Assembly (NCBI GenBank): GCA_021777365.1
Contig: JAJYDP010000250.1
Coordinates: forward strand, 1 to 7,204
DNA length: 7,204 nucleotides
DNA from: Chloroflexota bacterium
GTDB lineage: Bacteria > Chloroflexota > Limnocylindria > Limnocylindrales > CSP1-4
Reading direction: 5' to 3'
Shown here piece after piece: positions 1 to 5,065 of the stretch (within the stretch, counting starts at the first letter, position 1; each line of letters starts with the position of its first letter). A program made the translations under genes and the position numbers. Below the pieces are notes generated by a model. It saw nothing but the letters and a program-made list of their open reading frames with translations. It did not search any database and had not been told where the DNA came from.

Positions 1-210
1 GCACTGGCGGCTCTCGGCAAGGGCACGTCGGCCGGCTACATCAACAGCCGTGAGCTCGTCGCGCCCGTCCTGCTGCCGCTCGGCGACGTCTTCGCGCTGC
101 CCTCGTGGATGCCGCTCGCGAACGTCTTCAGCGTGGGCGACGTGCTCATCGGTGCCGGCATCTTCGCGGTGATCGTGGCGGCGATGCGCCGGGGGCCGGC
201 GGGCGGTTAG
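1..210 (+). CDS. DUF5317-like membrane protein, C-terminal fragment
   Basis: Frame 1 is open from the window edge to TAG at 208-210 and gives 69 residues; the start lies outside. The visible part holds LGDVFALP (residues 27-34), a Pro/Trp turn, then ANVFSVGDVLI (40-50) leading into a hydrophobic segment (about 46-62) and a short basic, Gly-rich tail. The pattern 'GDvf.lP...p.aNvfSvGDvli..G' near a C-terminus matches my memory of DUF5317, a family of small multi-pass membrane proteins of unknown function found mainly in Gram-positive and Chloroflexota genomes. The last hydrophobic stretch is probably the final membrane helix. The gene lies upstream of, and in the same direction as, the c-di-GMP riboswitch unit. 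Whether the two are functionally linked cannot be seen here. The family call is from motif memory only. Confidence 0.72.
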   Translation, partial: ALAALGKGTSAGYINSRELVAPVLLPLGDVFALPSWMPLANVFSVGDVLIGAGIFAVIVAAMRRGPAGG

Positions 211-230
211 CACGGTGACGGCCTGTCCGG

Positions 231-254
231 CGACAGACGGCGACAGACGGCGAC
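231..254. repeat. 10-bp tandem direct repeat, 2.4 copies
   Basis: CGACAGACGG occurs at 231-240 and 241-250, followed by CGAC at 251-254. It lies just after the stop codon of the upstream gene. No function is evident. Confidence 0.8.
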
Positions 255-305
255 CTGGGCGGCGTGGGTGACACTGGCGTCGGACCGGAGGCAGCCGATG
301 GCGGC

Positions 306-399
306 GTGAGGGCTCGCGACCGCGATACGGTGGGGCCCGCGGCCTCGTGGGGGAGGTCGCGACGGCGGTGCGGTGAGGGCTCGCGACGGCGGTGCGGTG
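306..399. repeat. Interleaved direct repeats (15 bp and 19 bp)
   Basis: GTGAGGGCTCGCGAC occurs at 306-320 and 373-387. TCGCGACGGCGGTGCGGTG occurs at 357-375 and 381-399, exactly and with a 24-bp offset. The two families overlap, so the segment looks like a short locally duplicated array rather than a mobile element. No terminal inverted repeats or coding content accompany it. Confidence 0.75.
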
Positions 400-570
400 G
401 CCGTGCCGGCAGCCCCGGGCTCGCCTGCCCCATCGGTCGCAGCGGCGTCCAGCTCGGCTCCGCCGGATGGCGCCGAGCCGCTGTCGCCGACCGCACCGTC
501 GATCGGGGCGGAGGGTACTGGTACCACCGGCTGATCCAGGCGGCCGTTCGCCGGTACCTGTGTCCCATTG

Positions 571-596
571 TTGGACCCGCTGCCGCTGCGTAGCTT
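571..596 (+). promoter_or_regulatory. Possible weak promoter for the riboswitch transcript
   Basis: TTGGAC at 571-576 resembles a -35 box and TAGCTT at 591-596 fits the TAnnnT -10 pattern. The spacer is only 14 nt, shorter than the usual 16-18. A start near 603 would put about 25 nt before the riboswitch aptamer. This is a suggestion only; the match is poor and the true promoter may lie elsewhere in 400-625. Confidence 0.25.
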
Positions 597-627
597 CCGA
601 TGCGGCAGCGATGGACGCTGCCCGATC

Positions 628-722
628 CGGCTCTCGTCCAGGGCAAACCCGCCGCGAGGCGGGGACGCAAAGCCAGGGACCTTCCGGTTGACGGAAGGCC
701 GCCCGGTTGCCGGGAGCGCGTC
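628..722 (+). ncRNA. Cyclic di-GMP-I (GEMM-I) riboswitch
   Basis: The conserved GEMM-I core is present in order. AGGGCAAACC at 640-649 leads into a perfect stem with a GNRA tetraloop (CCCGCC, GCGA, GGCGGG, 648-663). This is followed by GGGACGCAAAGCC (662-674), then a hairpin CCUUCCG (680-686) / CGGAAGG (692-698) with a 5-nt loop, and then GCCGCCCGGUUGCCGGGAG (699-717), which matches the conserved 3' 'GGxxGCCGGGUUGCCG' block. Segment 630-635 can pair with 712-717 as a closing stem. In this family the GNRA loop docks into the second hairpin, and the junction binds c-di-GMP. The aptamer ends about 10 nt before the Shine-Dalgarno of a micro-ORF at 742, so control of its translation or of transcript read-through is expected. 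No U-tract terminator lies between the aptamer and the ORF, which favours translational control or control further downstream. The direction of switching is not evident. Confidence 0.95.
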
Positions 723-730
723 GCACCGAC

Positions 731-736
731 AGGAGG
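731..736 (+). promoter_or_regulatory. Strong ribosome binding site for the first micro-ORF
   Basis: AGGAGG at 731-736 sits 5 nt before ATG 742. Such a strong site in a genome where other genes have weak or no Shine-Dalgarno sequences supports real translation of the 21-residue ORF. Its GGAGGG (732-737) could in principle pair with CCUUCC (680-685) of the riboswitch second hairpin, which would give a sequestration route, but that arm already forms a perfect local hairpin. Confidence 0.8.
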
Positions 737-741
737 GGAAC

Positions 742-807
742 ATGAAGGCGATCCTGGCGCGCTTCATGCTCGCCACGGCGGCGCATGCCGTCGCGGAATG
801 GTTCTGA
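742..807 (+). CDS. Riboswitch-linked micro-ORF 1 (21 aa, unknown)
   Basis: ATG at 742-744, 5 nt after AGGAGG, runs to TGA at 805-807. The peptide starts MKAILARFMLATAAH and ends AVAEWF. It is rich in Ala and hydrophobic residues with a few charges (K2, R7, H15, E19), and could be one short helix lying on or crossing the membrane. I recognise no family. Reality is supported by the strong ribosome binding site, the ATG start and the placement immediately after a c-di-GMP-I aptamer. It could be a functional microprotein expressed on a c-di-GMP signal, or a leader peptide whose translation controls the next ORF. The start of the second ORF lies 26 nt beyond its stop. Confidence 0.6.
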   Translation: MKAILARFMLATAAHAVAEWF

Positions 808-832
808 GCGCCAGGGTGCGGTGGTGACGAAG

Positions 833-931
833 ATGAAGCGCAACTTCCGGGTGGCAACGTTCCGCATCCTGCTCGCGCTCGCGGCGATCGGCAGCTCTGC
901 CCTCGTGCTCGAGGCGGGCCGCCGCTGGTAA
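833..931 (+). CDS. Riboswitch-linked micro-ORF 2 (32 aa, single hydrophobic segment, unknown)
   Basis: ATG at 833-835 runs to TAA at 929-931. The layout is a basic N-terminus (MKRNFRVATFR), a hydrophobic core (ILLALAAIGSSALVL, residues 12-26) and a short tail EAGRRW. This resembles a small membrane-anchored peptide or a bare signal/anchor segment, N-terminus in by the positive-inside rule. In-frame GTG codons at 821 and 824 could be alternative starts; the upstream GGTGGTG is only a weak Shine-Dalgarno, so coupling with the first ORF is plausible. Both micro-ORFs end in aromatic residues (EWF, RRW). No family is recognised. The well-formed peptide architecture and the position between a riboswitch and a hairpin support it, but conservation cannot be judged from one sequence. 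Confidence 0.6.
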   Translation: MKRNFRVATFRILLALAAIGSSALVLEAGRRW

Positions 932-980
932 CAGCGGGCACGAGATGACGGCCTCATCCGCCGTCTGACGCACGCCGAGG

Positions 981-1003
981 GACCGCCGGAAACGCCGGCG
1001 GTC
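981..1003 (+). terminator. Perfect GC hairpin ending the riboswitch unit
   Basis: GACCGCCGG (981-989) and CCGGCGGTC (995-1003) form an uninterrupted 9-bp stem around the 5-nt loop AAACG, 50 nt after the stop of the second micro-ORF. No good T-tract follows (only GGTTT at 1008-1012), so it is a candidate intrinsic terminator of the weak-U kind or a 3'-end stabilising hairpin. Its position defines 628-1003 as a plausible separate transcript. Confidence 0.6.
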
Positions 1004-1453
1004 TCGCGGTTTCCGGGCTGGAGCATCGCGGCCCACGTGTCGCGCGCGGGACCCAGGCGCCTGGCAGGCTCCACCCACCGGCGGCCGACCCGGGGAACTG
1101 CCGGATGTTCGTGGGGGGAACGGGAGACGGGAAGCCACCATCGCCCCGGCGCCGCCATCTGCGATATTCGAACCTCCACTGACGCCTCACTTCGGATTCC
1201 GCTGCCAGTGACCCGATCCAGTGCGACCCGGTTTCTCCGGAGCCGTCCAGCGGGCATGTTCCCCCCTCCCACGTTCCACGGGTGAGAAACCGGCAGAAGG
1301 GGACGGGACCGGACACCGCCGGACACCGCCGGACACGGTCGGACACGGCGGGCACCCCGAGGCGCGAGCGCCGCCCGCCGATCCAGGTGGCCCAGGACCG
1401 ACCACCCCGGGTTGATCGACCCGGATGCGCCCGGGCGGTGCGTGCGGTCCCGC
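1004..1453. other. Intergenic region upstream of the threonine operon
   Basis: About 450 bp without a supportable gene. Long open frames on both strands have biased low-complexity translations, and the minus-strand ones run on antisense through the thr genes. Visible structure is a 12-bp palindrome CCAGGCGCCTGG at 1053-1064, a 10-bp tandem repeat at 1301-1350, and the hom promoter at the end. No tRNA, T-box or other known leader RNA was recognised. Confidence 0.55.
1301..1350. repeat. 10-bp tandem repeat upstream of hom
   Basis: GGACACCGCC at 1311-1320 and 1321-1330, then GGACACGGTC (1331-1340) and GGACACGGCG (1341-1350). A degenerate unit GGACGGGACC stands before them at 1301-1310. All units keep the 5' GGAC and a strict 10-bp period, close to one DNA helical turn. 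The array ends about 117 bp before the hom start. It could be a binding array for a regulator or a simple replication-slippage repeat. Confidence 0.75.
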
Positions 1454-1467
1454 TACAATCCCCGCGA
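1454..1467 (+). promoter_or_regulatory. Leaderless promoter of hom-thrC-thrB
   Basis: TACAAT at 1454-1459 is a near-consensus sigma-70-type -10 box in an otherwise very GC-rich region. Its last base is 7 nt before the A of ATG 1467, the usual distance from a -10 box to the transcription start. The mRNA would therefore begin at, or within a base of, the start codon. There is no Shine-Dalgarno before that ATG, which agrees with leaderless translation. No clear -35 box is seen at 1431-1436. The placement also argues against a leader-based attenuator or riboswitch for threonine control. Confidence 0.68.
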
Positions 1468-2711
1468 TGACCGCGCCACCCTTGGCCAACGGCCCCCGCG
1501 CCACCGCATCCCCGCTTCGCATCGCGCTGCTCGGTCTGGGCACCGTCGGGCGAGAGGTCGCGCGCGGGCTCACCACCGCCGGCCAGCGGCACCGCTCGGC
1601 CACCGGCGGGCGCGAGGTCCGTCTCGCGGCCGTCGCCGACCGCGACGCGTCCCGCTTCGAGGGGCTCGATCTCCGGGGCGTCGAGTGCCTCGACGACGGC
1701 TCCGCTCTCATCGGGCGCCCGGACATCGACGTGGTGGTCGAGCTGATCGGTGGGATCGAGACGGCAGGACGGCTGGTGGCCGCCGCCCTCGGCGCCGGCC
1801 ATGCCGTCGTCACGGCCAACAAGGCGCTGCTCGCCCGCCGGGGGGTCGAGCTGGAGCGCGTCGCTCGCGATCGCGGTGCGGCGCTGCGGTTCGAGGCCGC
1901 CGTCGGGGGCGCGATCCCGGTCCTTGCGACGCTGGCGGGCGACCTCGCCGCCAACCGCATCGACGCCGTCCGCGGCATCGTCAACGGCTCCACCAACTTC
2001 GTGCTGACCCAGATGACCGAGGCCGGCGCCGCGTACGACGACGTCATCGCGCGGGCGAAGTCGCTCGGGTTTCTCGAGGCGGACCCCAGCGCGGACGTCG
2101 AGGGCCGCGACGCCGCCGACAAGCTGGCGATCCTCGTCCGGCTGGCGTTCGGCGCCTGGCCCGACGTGGCGGCGATCCGGCGTGCGCCGCCTGCCCTGGA
2201 CGGCGACGGTCCGGCCGGCATCACCGGCGTGACCGCCGCCCTCATCGAGGCTGCGCGGCGGGAGGACCTCACGGTCAAGCTCGTCGCGCAGGCGACCCGG
2301 GACTGCGACGGCATCGTCACGGCCTGGGTGCTGCCCGTCGCCGTGCCTGTCCGCGATCCGCTCGCCCGGACGGACGGAGCCGAGAACCGCATCGAGATCG
2401 ACGGCGACCCGGTCGGAAGGGTGGCGTTCGTCGGTCCGGGGGCGGGCGGCGCGCCCACCAGCAGCGCGGTGCTCGGCGACCTGCTGGCGATCGCCCGCGG
2501 CGGGGGTTCCACCTGGGCCAGCCTCCCGCCCGCGCCCGTGCTTCCCGCGGAACGGCTCGTGGATGGCATGGATGTCGCACGGCGGTGGCTCACCTGCGAT
2601 CTGCCCGGGGAGGGGGGGCTGACGAGCGCAACCCCGCTCGACGACCTGCGCGCCCGGCTGGCCGGTTCGGGATTCAACGCCACCCTGCTTCCCGTGCTCG
2701 AGGAGCCCTGA
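1467..2711 (+). CDS. hom: Homoserine dehydrogenase
   Basis: Catalyses NAD(P)H-dependent reduction of aspartate semialdehyde to L-homoserine in the cytoplasm, the branch step to threonine and methionine. The product is 414 aa from ATG 1467, chosen because TACAAT lies 7 nt upstream; an in-frame ATG at 1425 would start before that promoter. Visible motifs are a Rossmann GLGTVG (23-28), VVELIGG (90-96), TANKALL with K119, FEAAVGGAIP (142-151) in the core, NGSTNF (173-178), and LEADPSADVEGRDAADK (203-219). In the last, E204, D210, D215 and K219 keep the spacing of the yeast active-site residues E208, D214, D219 and K223. The catalytic part ends near residue 345. The remaining roughly 70 residues (ending NATLLPVLEEP) occupy the usual place of an ACT domain but are short, and I cannot recognise an ACT fold, so threonine feedback is uncertain. 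It is first in the operon; thrC follows after 3 nt. Confidence 0.95.
   Translation: MTAPPLANGPRATASPLRIALLGLGTVGREVARGLTTAGQRHRSATGGREVRLAAVADRDASRFEGLDLRGVECLDDGSALIGRPDIDVVVELIGGIETAGRLVAAALGAGHAVVTANKALLARRGVELERVARDRGAALRFEAAVGGAIPVLATLAGDLAANRIDAVRGIVNGSTNFVLTQMTEAGAAYDDVIARAKSLGFLEADPSADVEGRDAADKLAILVRLAFGAWPDVAAIRRAPPALDGDGPAGITGVTAALIEAARREDLTVKLVAQATRDCDGIVTAWVLPVAVPVRDPLARTDGAENRIEIDGDPVGRVAFVGPGAGGAPTSSAVLGDLLAIARGGGSTWASLPPAPVLPAERLVDGMDVARRWLTCDLPGEGGLTSATPLDDLRARLAGSGFNATLLPVLEEP
2700..2705 (+). promoter_or_regulatory. Ribosome binding site fixing the thrC start
   Basis: GAGGAG at 2700-2705, inside the last codons of hom, is 9 nt before ATG 2715 and 15 nt before the second ATG at 2721, so it selects the first. 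Confidence 0.65.
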
Positions 2712-2714
2712 CCC

Positions 2715-3833
2715 ATGCGCATGAGCGAGGTGCTCCGCCACCTCCGGCAGCAGCAGGCGACGAGCGGCGCCCGACCGCGCCTGCTCCACCGGTACGCCGG
2801 GTTTCTCCCCGTGAGCTCGGCCACCCCGCCGCTCTCGCTCGGCGAGGGCTTCACCCCGCTGGTCCACGCGCGCACGCTCGGCCGTGCCATCGGCTGCCCC
2901 GAGCTGTACCTGAAGTACGAGGGCATGAACCCGACCGGCTCGTTCAAGGACCGCGGCATGGTCGTGGCGGTCGCCAAGGCGCTCGAGGAGGGCGCGAAGG
3001 CGGTCATCTGCGCATCCACTGGCAACACGTCGGCGTCGGCCGCGGCGTATGGTGCGAGCGCCGGGCTCGAGGTGATCGTCGTCCTCCCGGCAGGCCGCAT
3101 CGCCGCCGGCAAGCTGCTCCAGGCGCAGGTCGCCGGCGCGCGGGTGGTCGCCGTCGACGGCAACTTCGACGATGCGCTGCGGGTGGTGCGCGAGCTGGCG
3201 GCGTCCGGCGAGAAGACCGGCCACCCGGTCACGCTGGTGAACTCCGTGAACCCGTACCGGCTCGAGGGACAGAAGACCGCGGCGTTCGAGGTCTGCGACG
3301 ACCTGGGCGGCGCCCCCGACTACCTGGCGATCCCGGTCGGCAACGCTGGGAACATCAGCGCGTACTGGGCGGGCTTCACCGAGTACCGGGACGCGGGGCT
3401 CGTGGAGACGCGGCCGATCATGCTCGGCTTCCAGGCCGCCGGCGCGGCGCCGATCGTGCTCGGCCACCCGGTCGAACAGCCGGAGACGGTGGCGACCGCG
3501 ATCCGCATCGGCAACCCGGCCAGCTGGCAGAAGGCGGTCCGGGCGCGGGACGAGTCGGGCGGCCGGATCGAGGCGGTCACCGACGAGGAGATCCTCGACG
3601 CCTACCGCGACCTGGCCCGCTACGAGGGCGTGTTCTGCGAGCCGGCGAGTGCGGCGTCGGTGGCGGGTGTGCGGAAGCTGGCCGCCGAGGGCGCGATCGA
3701 CCCGGGCGGGACGATTGTCTGCGTGCTGACGGGGCACGGACTGAAAGACCCGGACACGGCGCGACGGAACGTGCTTGCGGGGCTGACGGCGCCACCGACG
3801 GTGGAGGGTGTGATGGGGGCGCTGGGCTGGTGA
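2715..3833 (+). CDS. thrC: Threonine synthase (PLP-dependent)
   Basis: Converts O-phospho-L-homoserine to L-threonine and phosphate using pyridoxal phosphate. The product is 372 aa, near the size of short bacterial fold-type II enzymes (about 350 aa in Bacillus or Thermus). Motifs are LGEGFTPL (42-49), [17 protein letters not shown] (66-82) with K78 as the PLP Schiff-base lysine, [19 protein letters not shown] starting at residue 100 (phosphate/cofactor loop), [15 protein letters not shown], the glycine-rich [15 protein letters not shown] that grips the PLP phosphate, [10 protein letters not shown], and [12 protein letters not shown] near the C-terminus. The start follows GAGGAG at 9 nt. It sits 3 nt after hom, and its TGA overlaps the GTG start of thrB (GTGA), so the three genes are one translationally coupled operon in the hom-thrC-thrB order also known from Bacillus. 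No anomalies are seen. Confidence 0.97.
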   Translation: MRMSEVLRHLRQQQATSGARPRLLHRYAGFLPVSSATPPLSLGEGFTPLVHARTLGRAIGCPELYLKYEGMNPTGSFKDRGMVVAVAKALEEGAKAVICASTGNTSASAAAYGASAGLEVIVVLPAGRIAAGKLLQAQVAGARVVAVDGNFDDALRVVRELAASGEKTGHPVTLVNSVNPYRLEGQKTAAFEVCDDLGGAPDYLAIPVGNAGNISAYWAGFTEYRDAGLVETRPIMLGFQAAGAAPIVLGHPVEQPETVATAIRIGNPASWQKAVRARDESGGRIEAVTDEEILDAYRDLARYEGVFCEPASAASVAGVRKLAAEGAIDPGGTIVCVLTGHGLKDPDTARRNVLAGLTAPPTVEGVMGALGW

Positions 3834-5005
3834 CGGGCCGTCGCCGCCGCCGGGGGGCCGACGTGCCCGCGGTGTCGCCCGCGGTGGCCGAAACGCCCGC
3901 GGTGTCGCCCGACGTGCCCGCGGTGTCGCCCGACGTGCCCGCGGTGTCGCCCGATGCACCCACGGAAACGTCTGACACGCCCGCGGCGGGCGCGCCCGGC
4001 GCGAACTCCCCGACCGGCGAGTCCGCCCCGCCTCCCGAACCCCGCGCGGTCCAGCCGCCGCCCTTCCCCGGTCTCGTCCACCGCCGCGTCGTGGTCGACG
4101 TGCCCGCCACCACCGCCAACCTCGGCGCCGGCTACGACGTCCTCGCCATGGCCCTCGACCTGGTGAACCGCGTCACGGTCGAGGTGCTGGCCGAGCCGTC
4201 GGTCGAGCTGACGGTGGAGGGAGAGGGAGAGGGGAAGCTCGCCGGCGACCGGCACAATCGGTTCGTGGTCGCGCTGGAGCTGGGCCTCCGCTGGGCCCTG
4301 GGCGAGGTCCCGCAGGGAATCGGCTGGCGGATCGCGATGCGCAACGAGATCCCGCTGGCCCGCGGGCTTGGCTCCTCGGCGGCCGCGACCGTGGCCGGGC
4401 TCGTCGCCGCCGACGCGCTGACGGGCGGGCAGCTCGGGGAGCGTCGCCAGCTCGACCTCGCCTGCGAACTCGAGGGGCATCCCGACAACGCCTCGGCCGC
4501 GCTGCTCGGCGGGTTCGTGGTGGTGGCCATGGTCGGCGGTCGCCCCGAGGCCGTCCGGTTCGACGTGCCCGGGCGTCTGCGCGCGGTCCTGTTCGTGCCC
4601 GACCGCGCCCTGGCGACGACCGCGATGCGCGCCGCCCTCCCGCATGACGTGCCACACCGCGACGCCGTCTTCAACGTGGGCCGTGCCGCCCTGGCCGTGG
4701 CCGCGATCACCAGCGGCCGGTACGCGCTGCTGCGCGACGCGACCGAGGACCGGCTCCACGAGCCATACCGGGCCGCCGTCTACCCGGAGCTGCCGTCGCT
4801 CGTCTCGGCCGCCCGCGAGGCCGGGGCGCTCGGGGCGTGCCTGTCGGGCGCGGGATCGAGCGTGATCGCCTTCGCCGACGACGAACGCACGCTCGATGCG
4901 GCGGGGGAGGCGATGGCGCGCGTCGCGTCGGAGCGAGGGCTGGCGGGCCGGGTCCGGCCGGTCGCGCCCCGCAACGCCGGGCCGATCGTGGTGGAGGCAA
5001 CGTAG
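3830..5005 (+). CDS. thrB: Homoserine kinase with a repetitive N-terminal extension
   Basis: Phosphorylates L-homoserine with ATP to O-phosphohomoserine, the substrate of the preceding gene product. It is a GHMP-family kinase. The conserved core opens at [21 protein letters not shown] (starting near residue 90). It contains [12 protein letters not shown] (175-186, the ATP-binding loop), [14 protein letters not shown] (from about 215) and the third motif [12 protein letters not shown] (337-348). The chosen start is GTG 3830, which overlaps the thrC stop as GTGA and gives 391 aa. Normal homoserine kinases are about 300 aa, so about 85 extra residues precede the core: a basic patch (RRRRR, 4-8), four copies of a D/E-x-PAVSP heptad (11-41), then a Pro/Ala/Glu-rich stretch. 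A GTG at 4091 would give a normal 304-aa enzyme but has no visible Shine-Dalgarno. Function is certain; the start is not. Confidence 0.93.
   Translation: MTGRRRRRGADVPAVSPAVAETPAVSPDVPAVSPDVPAVSPDAPTETSDTPAAGAPGANSPTGESAPPPEPRAVQPPPFPGLVHRRVVVDVPATTANLGAGYDVLAMALDLVNRVTVEVLAEPSVELTVEGEGEGKLAGDRHNRFVVALELGLRWALGEVPQGIGWRIAMRNEIPLARGLGSSAAATVAGLVAADALTGGQLGERRQLDLACELEGHPDNASAALLGGFVVVAMVGGRPEAVRFDVPGRLRAVLFVPDRALATTAMRAALPHDVPHRDAVFNVGRAALAVAAITSGRYALLRDATEDRLHEPYRAAVYPELPSLVSAAREAGALGACLSGAGSSVIAFADDERTLDAAGEAMARVASERGLAGRVRPVAPRNAGPIVVEAT
3860..3952 (+). repeat. 21-bp in-frame tandem repeat (PAVSP heptad) in thrB
   Basis: Units of 21 bp lie at 3860-3880, 3890-3910, 3911-3931 and 3932-3952, the last two being contiguous exact copies of GACGTGCCCGCGGTGTCGCC plus a final C. 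They encode [28 protein letters not shown]. The first is separated from the second by 9 bp, so the frame is kept throughout. Copy number is likely to vary between strains. Confidence 0.9.
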
Positions 5006-5011
5006 GGGCTC

Positions 5012-5029
5012 GTCGCCTCCCGCGGCGAC
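5012..5029. terminator. Weak hairpin between convergent genes
   Basis: GTCGCC (5012-5017) and GGCGAC (5024-5029) can form a 6-bp stem with a 6-nt loop, 7 nt after the thrB stop and 37 nt from the end of the kinase gene on the other strand. No T-tract follows on either side. It is the only terminator-like element in the 60-bp convergent gap. Confidence 0.35.
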
Positions 5030-5065
5030 TGTCCACCTCGACCCCACGCGCGTCGCCCGCCGCCC

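Larger units (their letters stand above)
211..627. other. Non-coding spacer with short direct repeats
   Basis: No convincing gene lies here. Open frames on both strands have Pro/Arg/Ala-rich, low-complexity translations typical of GC-rich shadow reading, and those on both strands that run past 628 read straight through the riboswitch. The stretch holds two repeat clusters (231-254 and 306-399) and a possible weak promoter just before the riboswitch. It probably contains the 3' end of the upstream transcript and the promoter region of the riboswitch transcript. Confidence 0.6.

Noticed and set aside
223..236. Hairpin CTGTC / GACAG just after the first stop codon as a terminator
   Set aside because: Only a 5-bp stem with no T-tract, and it overlaps the 10-bp repeat that accounts for the sequence.
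207..941. Minus-strand open frame of 244 codons over the spacer and riboswitch
   Set aside because: It crosses the conserved riboswitch and both micro-ORFs, and its translation is low-complexity Pro/Ala/Arg/Ser without domains.
945..968. A third micro-ORF of 7 codons (MTASSAV) after the second one
   Set aside because: Too short, no good ribosome binding site, and nothing distinctive in its composition.
1160..1180. TTCGAACC near 1167, resembling a tRNA T-loop on the minus strand
   Set aside because: The flanking bases cannot form a T stem, and no acceptor, D or anticodon arm can be built around it.
1412..3829. Upstream extension of the thrB frame, open back to 1412
   Set aside because: It reads out of frame through hom and thrC and gives Arg-rich low-complexity sequence. 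Only the part from the GTGA overlap at 3830 is kept.
954..3959. A 1001-codon open frame on the minus strand through the intergenic region and antisense to hom, thrC and part of thrB
   Set aside because: Translation is Arg/Ala/Gly/Pro-rich noise with no motifs; the plus-strand enzymes beneath it are unambiguous. Long antisense frames are expected at this GC content.
211..4000. CRISPR array or mobile element
   Set aside because: The repeats are short, contiguous and lack unique spacers; there are no transposase motifs or terminal inverted repeats with target duplications.
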